46,776 nt of DNA from a virus, in the IMG/VR virus record IMGVR_UViG_3300044946_000016, positions 1-46,776 of that record; one strand, given 5' to 3'. The notes below the pieces were generated by a model. It made no database searches, had not been told where the DNA came from, and saw only the letters and a list, made by a program, of their open reading frames with translations. Position numbers and translations under genes: made by a program. The first letter of the stretch is position 1; each line of letters opens with the position of its first letter. Shown piece by piece: positions 39,044-46,457 of this stretch.

Positions 39044-39858
39044 TGGGAAATCCGCTTATAGTTGACGGTGATTATACAACGCCCCGGCCGCAAGGCCAGC
39101 CGAAGTTGTCCGCGCCGTTTCCGGGAGTCAATACGGAATATATGTTGACTCAGGACTTTATTCAGTATGGGCCGGGCACTTCAATTCAGCCAACGTCAGG
39201 CTACGCCTACAAACCCCTTGCGCTGAACACGGTCTATGGTGCAGACTTTACAACGATCAATAGCTTTCCGAATTTCTTTCTGACAGCGGAAGGGCCGCTT
39301 GAAGATTTGGGTGGCGGGTTGGTTAAGTGGACTCGAACCTATTGCGCAAAGCCAGCAACACGATACGAGGCGGCGTCGCTCAGTTATCTTTACCCCGGAT
39401 TAACGCCTAAGATTACAGTTGGTGGTTCAACAGATTCAGTCACGATTCGTTCTCCAATACTCAAGGCTGCGGACGTGCGGATAGAATACGATTATTTTTT
39501 TATTGGCGCGGCTGGGTCAAACCTGGCGACACCAGACTACGCTGATTTCACAGATATCCCGCCTAACACGCATCAGCGGTGGGGCTTTGTCGCTTTTAAC
39601 GGCGCGAGTCCAATCGGTTTGGTTGAAATCAATCCGCCGATACTTTACGATCAAATCACATTCAATGGAATTTTTTATGGTGGCGGAACCGTGCCAACTG
39701 CGAGTGCTTACATTGCGCTTATGGGGACGTTGAATGCGACTACGGGGGTTATCACGCCACCGAACCCGCCTAACTTTTTTGTGGCGGAAGACTCAGTGTT
39801 GACAAGATGGCAGGGTAATGTGTTCCAACGCGCCACGAAGTATATTCCATATTTGTAA
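39043..39858 (+). CDS. Distal tail/virion protein (271 aa)
   Basis: Follows the tape measure directly in a TAATG overlap, the usual place of distal tail genes. It is beta-rich and full of Pro, Tyr and Gly (NSFPNFFLTAEGPLEDLGGG). No lysozyme or protease motif is visible. The next gene begins in the same overlapping fashion. Likely tail tip or baseplate component, by position. Confidence 0.5.
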   Translation: MGNPLIVDGDYTTPRPQGQPKLSAPFPGVNTEYMLTQDFIQYGPGTSIQPTSGYAYKPLALNTVYGADFTTINSFPNFFLTAEGPLEDLGGGLVKWTRTYCAKPATRYEAASLSYLYPGLTPKITVGGSTDSVTIRSPILKAADVRIEYDYFFIGAAGSNLATPDYADFTDIPPNTHQRWGFVAFNGASPIGLVEINPPILYDQITFNGIFYGGGTVPTASAYIALMGTLNATTGVITPPNPPNFFVAEDSVLTRWQGNVFQRATKYIPYL

Positions 39859-40610
39859 TGCCTGACAACTTACAGGGCAACACAAGCGCAGGTGGTTATG
39901 GTGGTGGAAGCATATCCGCCGGCAGTCGATTGCCGCTATTCAGGCCGGGGCGAAACAAGCGTCCGTCTCCATTTGTCGCGGAAGATTTGAACGATGATCG
40001 TCGGCGCATCAATGCGCTGATGAACCTGAAAATTACCATCAGCGAAAGCAGTGGAAGTGGCAGCGGAACCGGACAATTTCAAGTCAGCGAGGATTCGTCA
40101 AATATACAATTGTTTTTGCCGTCGTCGTCAGGCGGTGGTGGCGGCACGGTGCAGATGACGGTCTATTCAGAGCAGGATGATTATGTGCTTTGCACTGACC
40201 CGAACGGCGTTATTCAGGCAGTAGCGAAACCGTGGATATTGCGGCGTTCGACTTATGCCGCCCTGTCTCCATTCGCGGATGATGATGCAACTCATACCTA
40301 TACATGGATATCAATCAGCGTGAGAACCGATGCGACGCCGGATCCAAGCGGAACTGGAACGCTCACGGAATATGCCATCATTCGCCCAACGTATCTTGTC
40401 AATTCGACTTTGCTGGCTTCTATTCCGTTAGGTGGGACTGGAATTGATATTACCAAGTCTTGGAATTCTGGCTTGTCAACTGTGCCAACATATCAAGAGA
40501 TTAATGACAATGCGCGAGCATGGAAGAATGTGACGCAGATTTGCTATAAGAATTCTTATGTTGCCTACATCTTCACGGATTCGCAGCCATTCCCAACAGC
40601 CATAACATGA
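39858..40610 (+). CDS. Tail-tip/virion protein (250 aa)
   Basis: Gly/Ser-rich at the start (GGYGGGSISAGS) then LPLFRPGRNKRPSPF, with a Gly-rich linker (SSSGGGGGTVQ) and beta segments (TVYSEQDDYVLC, YTWISISVR). This fits an adhesion or baseplate protein with flexible linkers. No family recognised. Overlaps both neighbours by 1-4 bases. Confidence 0.5.
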   Translation: MPDNLQGNTSAGGYGGGSISAGSRLPLFRPGRNKRPSPFVAEDLNDDRRRINALMNLKITISESSGSGSGTGQFQVSEDSSNIQLFLPSSSGGGGGTVQMTVYSEQDDYVLCTDPNGVIQAVAKPWILRRSTYAALSPFADDDATHTYTWISISVRTDATPDPSGTGTLTEYAIIRPTYLVNSTLLASIPLGGTGIDITKSWNSGLSTVPTYQEINDNARAWKNVTQICYKNSYVAYIFTDSQPFPTAIT

Positions 40611-41395
40611 GTCAAGGAGTGCTGTCAAATTGGGGTGGATGTCTGCCGTCAGGGCCGAATGCGAGAATGGTTTATGGTTGGCTTGGCAGCGGCGGAGATA
40701 TAACCAACATGATGGAATGGGTCAATAATTATGATTTTGTTGCCAATAATGTTCCATTTAATACGATCAGTTCAGGGCCGGATCAAGGGCCAATTGTAAT
40801 TCAGGCTTATTTTGCAAGCGCATCAGACGCAAACCCCACTCATGTAGCTGGCATTTATTCAAACGGTGTCAACATTTATTCATATAGTGTTTTGGTGTCA
40901 GTTGCCAGCGGAAGTCCTCCCTGCACTCAAACTCCATTGCCGGGAGGTTCTTATCCGTTTGGCCTTGGCAGTTCTCCGCAAGTTGGACGCGCTCAATATC
41001 TTCTCAATCCTGGAACAAATGGATTTATCGTTGCCAGCGGTCTTTCGATGAGCAGTAGTCTTTCAGGATTCAGCACTTGTGGTCAACGAGATTGGTGGGC
41101 TCAAGGATGCAAATTTACAATCGGAGCAGGATGTCCGTATATCATGGATGTTCCAATTCCAGACACTTCTTATTTCGGCAGTGATATTCTCGTGCAGTAT
41201 TATCTTTTGTGCATTCTTTCCGGCGGATCATATCATGGAGCCAATGTCGGAGCGTGGACATTTCCAACAAATGAGAAAGACATGAATGGAACCGCGCTTG
41301 ATTATTTAATCAATGGATTTGGACCTTGGGCTGCTTCATCTTCGCCGACTTGTTATACCAGCCCAAACGATCCTTTTAACGATGATGCGCCATGA
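40607..41395 (+). CDS. Cys-containing virion protein (262 aa)
   Basis: The protein has about ten Cys residues and many Gly, Ser and Asn, in a beta-rich arrangement (GVLSNWGGCLP, SGFSTCGQRDWWAQGCKF). Disulfide bonds would be possible outside the cell. It is last but one in the late operon. No specific family. Confidence 0.5.
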   Translation: MSQGVLSNWGGCLPSGPNARMVYGWLGSGGDITNMMEWVNNYDFVANNVPFNTISSGPDQGPIVIQAYFASASDANPTHVAGIYSNGVNIYSYSVLVSVASGSPPCTQTPLPGGSYPFGLGSSPQVGRAQYLLNPGTNGFIVASGLSMSSSLSGFSTCGQRDWWAQGCKFTIGAGCPYIMDVPIPDTSYFGSDILVQYYLLCILSGGSYHGANVGAWTFPTNEKDMNGTALDYLINGFGPWAASSSPTCYTSPNDPFNDDAP

Positions 41396-41610
41396 AAGAG
41401 CTTGTACCGATGTTAACGCTTGTGCGGGCCGCGAAACGGCGCAAGGACGGATATTTGGAAGCGTGCCTTGTCCGGTCAGAGCGCGTTATGATCGGTGGCG
41501 TTGAGCATCGCCGGTTCAAGCCGGAAAATTGGATTTGGATTCATGCAAATTTTCGAGTGGAAGCGCGTTGCCAGGATTGTATTCCCGGCGTTAAGATTTT
41601 CCCGGCTTGA
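41392..41610 (+). CDS. Small hypothetical protein (72 aa)
   Basis: ATG 41392 overlaps the previous stop. The protein is basic and has strands in the C-terminal half (RFKPENWIWIHANFRVEARC) with a Cys pair (CQDC). It is the last gene before the terminator at 41667-41701. Function unknown. Confidence 0.5.
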   Translation: MKELVPMLTLVRAAKRRKDGYLEACLVRSERVMIGGVEHRRFKPENWIWIHANFRVEARCQDCIPGVKIFPA

Positions 41611-41666
41611 CATTTTCTCGCGTTCTGTTACGTTTGCGCCTTCATAGTTGCGGTTTGGTTGGAGCG

Positions 41667-41701
41667 CGGCACGGTGAGTCATTGCACCGTGCCGTGTTTT
41701 T
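41667..41701 (+). terminator. Rho-independent terminator of the late operon
   Basis: CGGCACGGTG (41667-41676) and CACCGTGCCG (41685-41694) form a perfect 10-bp stem with an eight-base loop, followed by TGTTTTT. This is the clearest intrinsic terminator in the window and closes the structural gene block. Confidence 0.9.
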
Positions 41702-41704
41702 GTC

Positions 41705-41736
41705 TTGACGATCCGCGCAAAAGGTATTACGATTCG
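41705..41736 (+). promoter_or_regulatory. Promoter with half-palindrome CAAAAGGTA
   Basis: A -35 box TTGACG (41705-41710), a 17-base spacer and a -10-like TACGAT (41728-41733) form a promoter four bases after the terminator. The spacer carries CAAAAGGTA (41718-41726), the left half of the palindrome found at 41923 and 46092. ATG 41741 follows closely. Confidence 0.55.
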
Positions 41737-41740
41737 CGGC

Positions 41741-41848
41741 ATGAATGACGAACCTTTTCCGCCGCCGACACCCCGCAGCCATGTCCTTTGGTTCTGGTTT
41801 TTTGTCCTCGCCGTCGCTTTTGCCATTGTTTTGCTGGTTGCCCGCTGA
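41741..41848 (+). CDS. Single-pass membrane microprotein (35 aa)
   Basis: A short polar head with Pro residues (MNDEPFPPPTPRSH) leads to one hydrophobic helix (VLWFWFFVLAVAFAIVLLVA) and ends in a single Arg. It begins five bases after the promoter region at 41705-41736, so it would be the first gene of the new unit. Function unknown; it resembles other small membrane proteins in this genome but is not in a double overlap. Confidence 0.55.
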   Translation: MNDEPFPPPTPRSHVLWFWFFVLAVAFAIVLLVAR

Positions 41849-41909
41849 TTTTTCTCCATTTATTTTGGCTTGATTACCAACGAGTTACGTTGATAATGGA
41901 AAATAGTTG

Positions 41910-41941
41910 GTGACAAACTTCGCAAAAGGTAATACCTTTTG
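41910..41941 (+). promoter_or_regulatory. Palindromic operator/promoter of the helicase-methyltransferase unit
   Basis: CAAAAGGTA-A-TACCTTTTG (41923-41941) is a perfect 19-bp palindrome. A GTGACA (41910-41915) stands 17 bases before TACCTT (41933-41938), so the palindrome would overlap the -10 box. The unit downstream encodes two small proteins, the UvrD-like helicase and the C5 methyltransferase. Confidence 0.65.
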
Positions 41942-41985
41942 ATCGTCGGCAGGAATGACCCTGACGATGAAAAGAAAGAATGCGA

Positions 41986-42339
41986 ATGAAAACTCAGAAA
42001 TATCGGTATCGGTCATCGGAATTGTCTCGTCACGCGATGCGCTCAGTTGAGCGTCACCTTCCGAAAATCGGAATACCTCTTACGGTTCGCGCAACCTCTC
42101 ATGGAAAATTCAACGGTTGGTATCGCTTGATTATTTCCGGCACTCTCGGAAAATTGATCCTCAAAGGCTGCTCATGGGGATACAATGGTGAAGGTTGTCG
42201 CGCAACTGAATCTGTTCTTCGCTATCTTGGTTTGAATCCTTGGGAGGTCTCGGATGCACTCAGGTCTTCCAATGATGATGTTGGAACTGAAAAGGGCCGC
42301 AATAAGACCTTCTTCAAGTTTCATCTTTTGCCTCAATAA
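41986..42339 (+). CDS. Hypothetical protein (117 aa)
   Basis: ATG 41986 is chosen because its leader AAAAGAAAGAATGCGA matches the leader of the next gene; ATG 41980 is two codons upstream. The protein is basic (SELSRHAMRSVERHLPKI) and has a beta middle (GWYRLIISGTLGKLILKG). No family is recognised. Being first in the operator-controlled unit, it may be an early protein. Confidence 0.55.
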   Translation: MKTQKYRYRSSELSRHAMRSVERHLPKIGIPLTVRATSHGKFNGWYRLIISGTLGKLILKGCSWGYNGEGCRATESVLRYLGLNPWEVSDALRSSNDDVGTEKGRNKTFFKFHLLPQ

Positions 42340-42366
42340 ATCAGAATCAAAAGAAAGAATGCGAAT

Positions 42367-42561
42367 ATGAATGCAAAATCATTTGCTATCGAAATTGAGG
42401 ATCATCGCGGTGGCCGGTGTTTCTTTATGGAGCCGATTGGCGTCACAACCACAATTCCGAAATATGCTTTCAAGCGGCGCAGCTATCGACAGATTGTGGA
42501 AAAATTACAAAGCCTTGGAAATCGCGTCAAGAATCCAATTATCGTTGAGGTCGGGATATGA
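42367..42561 (+). CDS. Small hypothetical protein (64 aa)
   Basis: A small, mixed protein (FAIEIEDHRGGRCFFMEP ... RSYRQIVEKLQSLGNRV) with a strand-rich start and a helical end. The leader AAAAGAAAGAATGCGAAT is nearly the same as the one before the preceding gene. It overlaps the helicase start by four bases (ATGA). Function unknown. Confidence 0.5.
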   Translation: MNAKSFAIEIEDHRGGRCFFMEPIGVTTTIPKYAFKRRSYRQIVEKLQSLGNRVKNPIIVEVGI

Positions 42562-44906
42562 GCGCAATCGCCTGGTCATCCGAGCAACTCGCCATCTTCG
42601 ACTGGTTCAAGACGCCAACCGAGCAACGCAATCTTATTGTGCAGGCTCGCGCCGGGACCGGCAAAACAACCACCATTCGCGAGGCATTTTCATTCGCGCC
42701 TGAGCAACAGACTGTCAACAATGTTCTTTACACAGTGTTCAACAAAAAGAATCAGTTGGAAGCCGAGGAGAAAATGAAGCACTTGAAAGTTCAGGTCAAG
42801 ACGCTTCATGGACTCGGCTTCGCTTACGTCAAGCGCGTTTGGTGTTCTGCCGTGCCGGATGACGATGTGGAGTTTGATCGGGCGCGGTTCGCGCTGCAAT
42901 CGGATTGCAAGGAGTCAATCATTGCAATCGTCAAGCTCATGGGCTTCTGTAAGAATCTGTGTGTTGGGATTCCGACCATGGAAGTGCTCCGCGAAATCGC
43001 GGAAGATAAAGACTTGGTTGCGGACAGTCGGCTCAAGTTGAATTCTCTTTGCGCGGTCACCCGTGAGGCGTTGGTGCGGTCACTTGAACGTGACGGCGCA
43101 TCGCGCATTTCCTTCAATGACATGGTTTGGCTGCCGACGGCTTTGGATTGCGTCAAGCCGTGGTTCAATCTCGTTGTCATCGACGAGGCTCAGGACATGA
43201 GCCGTCCACAACTGATGATGGCTCGCGGTGCATGTCATTCGGGTGGTCGGATTGTTTGCATCGGGGATGACCGGCAGGCGATTTATGGATTTCGTGGCGC
43301 GGCTCAGAATGGAATGAGCATGATGAAAGTGACGCTCCGCGCCGAAACACTTCCACTCACAGTCACGCGCCGCTGCCCAAAGAAAGTCGTTGAGCTTGCG
43401 CGGAAGTCAGTCGAGGATTATCGCGCCGCCGATGATGCTCCAGAGGGTAAGGTCGAATCAGTTGCGCACACTCAGGCGAGCGCAGTTGGTGACGTGATTC
43501 TGTCTCGATTGAATGCGCCGCTCATGCCGCTTGCACTTTCCTTCTTGCGCAAACATATTCCGGCGCGAATCGAGGGACGCGACATCGGGCGGCAGTTGTC
43601 AACAATGGTGAAGCAGATGCGAGCTAAAGACGCGACGGACTTTTGCGTCAAAGTTGAATCGTGGAAGCAGAAGCAGATTGCGCGACTGTCGGTCCAAAAT
43701 CAGCCGGAAAAGAAGATTGAAAACGTCAAGGATTTGGCGGAGACACTGTTGTGCCTGGCCGAGGGTTGCGTCACGGTCTATGACATCGAGACGCGCATTG
43801 GAAATCTATTTGACGACACCAACTCGAAGTCAAAGCCTGCCGTCACGCTGTCCACTGTTCACAAGGCGAAGGGACTCGAATGGAACCGTGTCTTTGTGCT
43901 GGCTGATACGTTCGGCAAAAACAAGTGGGCGGATGCTCGCGAAGAGGCGAATATCTGGTATGTCGCCATTACGAGGACTAAATCTGAGTTGTATCTTGTT
44001 TCAAGTCAAGAGGTTACAGAGAAAGTTGATCAAAAACAGTCAGAAATGACATTGGAAGCGTCGAAAGAGCCGACTGCGGCTTTGTCTCAAACAGACAGCC
44101 AAAACGCGCCTGAGTCAATCCAGCGCACGCCGCGAGCCTCTGTAGTGCGCGTCGATAACTTCGATTTAGTGCCGGGATGCGTTCGATTGCAGCCCGGTGA
44201 CGTGATTGAGCACGACGGCGCGGAGCATGTCTGCATCGCTTCCAATCAATCTTGCGCAAGAATTCAGTGCTTGAGTGGCGGCAAGACCGTCCGTGCTTCT
44301 TTGCGCAAGCGGAATGGTGATCGAACGGAAGTTGAATTCAAATCGAAGCCTGCCGTCGTTTCGGTGTCGAATCAGATGGAACCGAAATCCATCGTGCGCC
44401 GGTTGACTGAATCCGAATTGAAAGATTTCTTGGCTGGAAACCGCTCGCCAGCAAAGAACCAACATCAGAGCGAACAAAACGAAAGTGATGATATGAGCAA
44501 AAAGACAAAGACGAAAAAGACAGGCGCAAAACGCGAGGGAAAGATGGCTTGGATTCTTGCGCTGCTTTCCGGCACGCCCGGAGTCACCAAGTCCAAGGCG
44601 GCGGAAATGTATATGAAGAAGTTCCCCAACACGCCGGAAAAAACAGCACGCGCAACGGTGTCATGGTGCTGCTCCAGTCCGAAAGGACTGAAGGCGCACA
44701 AGCTCAAGCCGACGTGGGTTGAGGAGCCGAAAGCAGAGTCGAAGCCCAAGGCCGTGAAGCCTGCGAAGAAAGCGGCAAAGAAAAAGCCAGCCAAGGCCGC
44801 GAAGAAAAAAATGCCAGCGCGCGCTCCGAAAGTCGAGGTCGTGCCGAAGTCTGAAGAAACTCCGTCATCGGACGCAACATCTTCCAGTGGGGAAGCGGCG
44901 GCTTGA
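42558..44906 (+). CDS. UvrD/PcrA-like SF1 helicase with H1-like C-terminal tail
   Basis: Core SF1 motifs are clear: Walker A ARAGTGKT (residues 30-37), DEAQD (about 209), GDDRQAIYGFRG, and HKAKGLEW near residue 435. After the helicase core a linker with QPGDVIEHDG and a Lys-rich tail follow. From ATG 44493 (residue 646) comes MSKKTKTKK, a small helical domain (KMAWILALLSGTPGVTKSKAAE) and a Lys/Ala/Pro-rich stretch (AVKPAKKAAKKKPAKAAK) like histone H1 or bacterial Hc1. It likely unwinds DNA in replication or repair, with the tail binding DNA. Confidence 0.8.
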   Translation: MSAIAWSSEQLAIFDWFKTPTEQRNLIVQARAGTGKTTTIREAFSFAPEQQTVNNVLYTVFNKKNQLEAEEKMKHLKVQVKTLHGLGFAYVKRVWCSAVPDDDVEFDRARFALQSDCKESIIAIVKLMGFCKNLCVGIPTMEVLREIAEDKDLVADSRLKLNSLCAVTREALVRSLERDGASRISFNDMVWLPTALDCVKPWFNLVVIDEAQDMSRPQLMMARGACHSGGRIVCIGDDRQAIYGFRGAAQNGMSMMKVTLRAETLPLTVTRRCPKKVVELARKSVEDYRAADDAPEGKVESVAHTQASAVGDVILSRLNAPLMPLALSFLRKHIPARIEGRDIGRQLSTMVKQMRAKDATDFCVKVESWKQKQIARLSVQNQPEKKIENVKDLAETLLCLAEGCVTVYDIETRIGNLFDDTNSKSKPAVTLSTVHKAKGLEWNRVFVLADTFGKNKWADAREEANIWYVAITRTKSELYLVSSQEVTEKVDQKQSEMTLEASKEPTAALSQTDSQNAPESIQRTPRASVVRVDNFDLVPGCVRLQPGDVIEHDGAEHVCIASNQSCARIQCLSGGKTVRASLRKRNGDRTEVEFKSKPAVVSVSNQMEPKSIVRRLTESELKDFLAGNRSPAKNQHQSEQNESDDMSKKTKTKKTGAKREGKMAWILALLSGTPGVTKSKAAEMYMKKFPNTPEKTARATVSWCCSSPKGLKAHKLKPTWVEEPKAESKPKAVKPAKKAAKKKPAKAAKKKMPARAPKVEVVPKSEETPSSDATSSSGEAAA

Positions 44907-44966
44907 TTCGCATTCTCCCGCTCCGAATCCGGCAGTGCCAGGGTTGAAATCCTGCCTGCCGGATTA
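44905..44966 (+). promoter_or_regulatory. Two overlapping alternative hairpins before the methyltransferase
   Basis: GATTCG (about 44904-44909) can pair with CGAATC (about 44923-44928), while AATCCGGCAG (44926-44935) can pair with CTGCCGGATT (about 44956-44965) around an inner CAGG/CCTG stem. The two hairpins share the CGAATC bases, so they exclude each other. The inner stem encloses GTTGAAAT, which resembles a tRNA T-arm. No T-run follows. It might act as an attenuator or be chance. Confidence 0.35.
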
Positions 44967-44972
44967 AATTTT

Positions 44973-46115
44973 ATGATGCCAAAAAAACCTTATCGCATTC
45001 CAGATACGGCATGGATAATGTCAAGGCCGTGGAATGGACTCAAGGTTGTGTCCACATTCTCAGGCTGCGGCGGCTCATGCCTGGGGTATCGTTGGGCAGG
45101 CTACAAGGTTGTATGGGCAAATGAATTTCTTCCAGCAGCGCAGGAATCCTACAAGGCCAATTTCAAAGACACTTATCTTGATTGCCGGAATATTCGCAAC
45201 GTCACGGCAATGTCTATTCTTTTGCGCACAGGACTCAAGCAGGGCGAATTGGGTTTGTTTGATGGCTCGCCGCCATGTCAAGCGTTTTCCATGGCCGGCA
45301 AACGCGAGAAAGGTTGGGGCAAGGAAAAGACCTACGAGCACGGCGTCAAGCAATGTAATGAAAAGATGTTTGATGAATACATTCGATTGCTTGATGGATT
45401 GCAACCGCGAGTGTTCATCGCGGAGAACGTCAAGGGACTGACGATGGGCGCGGCGGCAAAGATGATGGGTAGTTTTCAGGATGATATGTTCGACAGTCAG
45501 GATGATACCATTTTGCGCAAGTTAATGGCATGTGGATATTTGGTCAGGCATCGGATTCTTAACGCTGCTCATTATGGGGTGCCGCAAAATCGCGTGCGAA
45601 TTATTTTTCAGGGAGTGCGCAGGGATTTGAATTGCGATCCGGTTTGGCCAAAGGCGTTGCCGCACATTTACAGTGTCCGGGATGCGTTGCCGCACATTTA
45701 CAGTGTCGAATGTAAATTGGATAATACAAATCCTGATATTGACAAGTCGATGTGTTCGATTCTGAAAGAGGGCGGAAAGAGTCAAATACTGAAAGTCAGG
45801 CAGCTTCCCAAGTCACGCATTGAACGCATGGAATCAGGACATGATTTAGCTCCTGCTGATTTGCAGAATCAAGATGGCCCATCGCCGACGATAACCTGTG
45901 GCAGTCCCGGCAATGATGTTTCGATTGGAACACGCAAGCTGACCATCGAAGAACTTAAACGTCTTGGTGGATTTCCGGATGACTTTATCTTGACTGGGAG
46001 TTATGCGCAGCAATGGGCGCGAATCGGCAATTCCGTTGCGCCGCCGTTCATGCGGGCTATCGCGGCAGAAATCGCGGAAAAGATTCTTCTTGCAAAAGGT
46101 AATACCTTTTGCTAG
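44973..46115 (+). CDS. C5 cytosine DNA methyltransferase
   Basis: Motif I FSGCGGSCLG (29-38), catalytic PPCQ (Cys102), ENV (about 154-156), QNRVRIIF and the C-terminal GNSVAPPF are all present, in the order of Dcm-type enzymes. It would methylate cytosine in phage DNA and perhaps protect from restriction. The coding sequence contains a 30-bp in-frame tandem duplication (ALPHIYSV repeated, 45654-45713), and its last codons contain the palindrome of the next operator (encoding LAKGNTFC). ATG 44976 is an alternative start. Confidence 0.9.
   Translation: MMPKKPYRIPDTAWIMSRPWNGLKVVSTFSGCGGSCLGYRWAGYKVVWANEFLPAAQESYKANFKDTYLDCRNIRNVTAMSILLRTGLKQGELGLFDGSPPCQAFSMAGKREKGWGKEKTYEHGVKQCNEKMFDEYIRLLDGLQPRVFIAENVKGLTMGAAAKMMGSFQDDMFDSQDDTILRKLMACGYLVRHRILNAAHYGVPQNRVRIIFQGVRRDLNCDPVWPKALPHIYSVRDALPHIYSVECKLDNTNPDIDKSMCSILKEGGKSQILKVRQLPKSRIERMESGHDLAPADLQNQDGPSPTITCGSPGNDVSIGTRKLTIEELKRLGGFPDDFILTGSYAQQWARIGNSVAPPFMRAIAAEIAEKILLAKGNTFC
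46092..46112 (+). promoter_or_regulatory. Palindromic operator inside the methyltransferase 3' end
   Basis: A perfect 21-bp palindrome with core AAAAGGTA-A-TACCTTTT lies in the last codons of the methyltransferase gene and 12 bases before ATG 46125. No good -35 box is visible at the expected spacing, so an operator role is clearer than a promoter role. The downstream genes cross the contig ends. Confidence 0.6.
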
Positions 46116-46124
46116 TCTCGAAAC

Positions 46125-46457
46125 ATGAACATTGATTTACTCACAATTGGCGAGCTACGCGAAATCAATGCGTTGCTCGGAAAACAAACTCAAAACGATC
46201 AACCCTACAAAATTGGCGCGAACTACTTTTTGCGCACAGTCACGCATCATCATACCGGGCGGCTAGTTCAAGTCACGCAGCAGGAGCTTGTGTTAGAGGA
46301 TGCGGCCTGGATTGCCGAAGATGGTAAGTTTTCGGACGCCTTGAAAAAGTGCGAGTTCTCCGAAGTTGAAATGTTTCCAAAGGGCCGCGTGATCGTCGGG
46401 CGTGCGGCAATTATCGACGCGACTGAATTGACCAACATTCCAACGTCAACAAAATGA
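46125..46457 (+). CDS. Conserved phage protein beside the dipeptide-repeat gene (110 aa)
   Basis: The pattern IGANYFLRTVTHHHTGRLVQVTQQELVLEDAAWIA ... DALKKCEFSEVEMFP is a familiar conserved phage protein of unknown function. From memory, related phages often have a Gly/Ser/Tyr-type dipeptide-repeat protein just downstream, which fits the repeat gene starting at 46454 in an ATGA overlap here. It is probably a beta-rich small protein. Its operator-like palindrome lies just upstream. Confidence 0.6.
   Translation: MNIDLLTIGELREINALLGKQTQNDQPYKIGANYFLRTVTHHHTGRLVQVTQQELVLEDAAWIAEDGKFSDALKKCEFSEVEMFPKGRVIVGRAAIIDATELTNIPTSTK

Noticed and set aside
44926-44965. Second tRNA gene at the hairpin before the methyltransferase
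   Set aside because: Only an acceptor-like and a T-arm-like stem are present in about 40 bases; no D or anticodon arm pairs with them.
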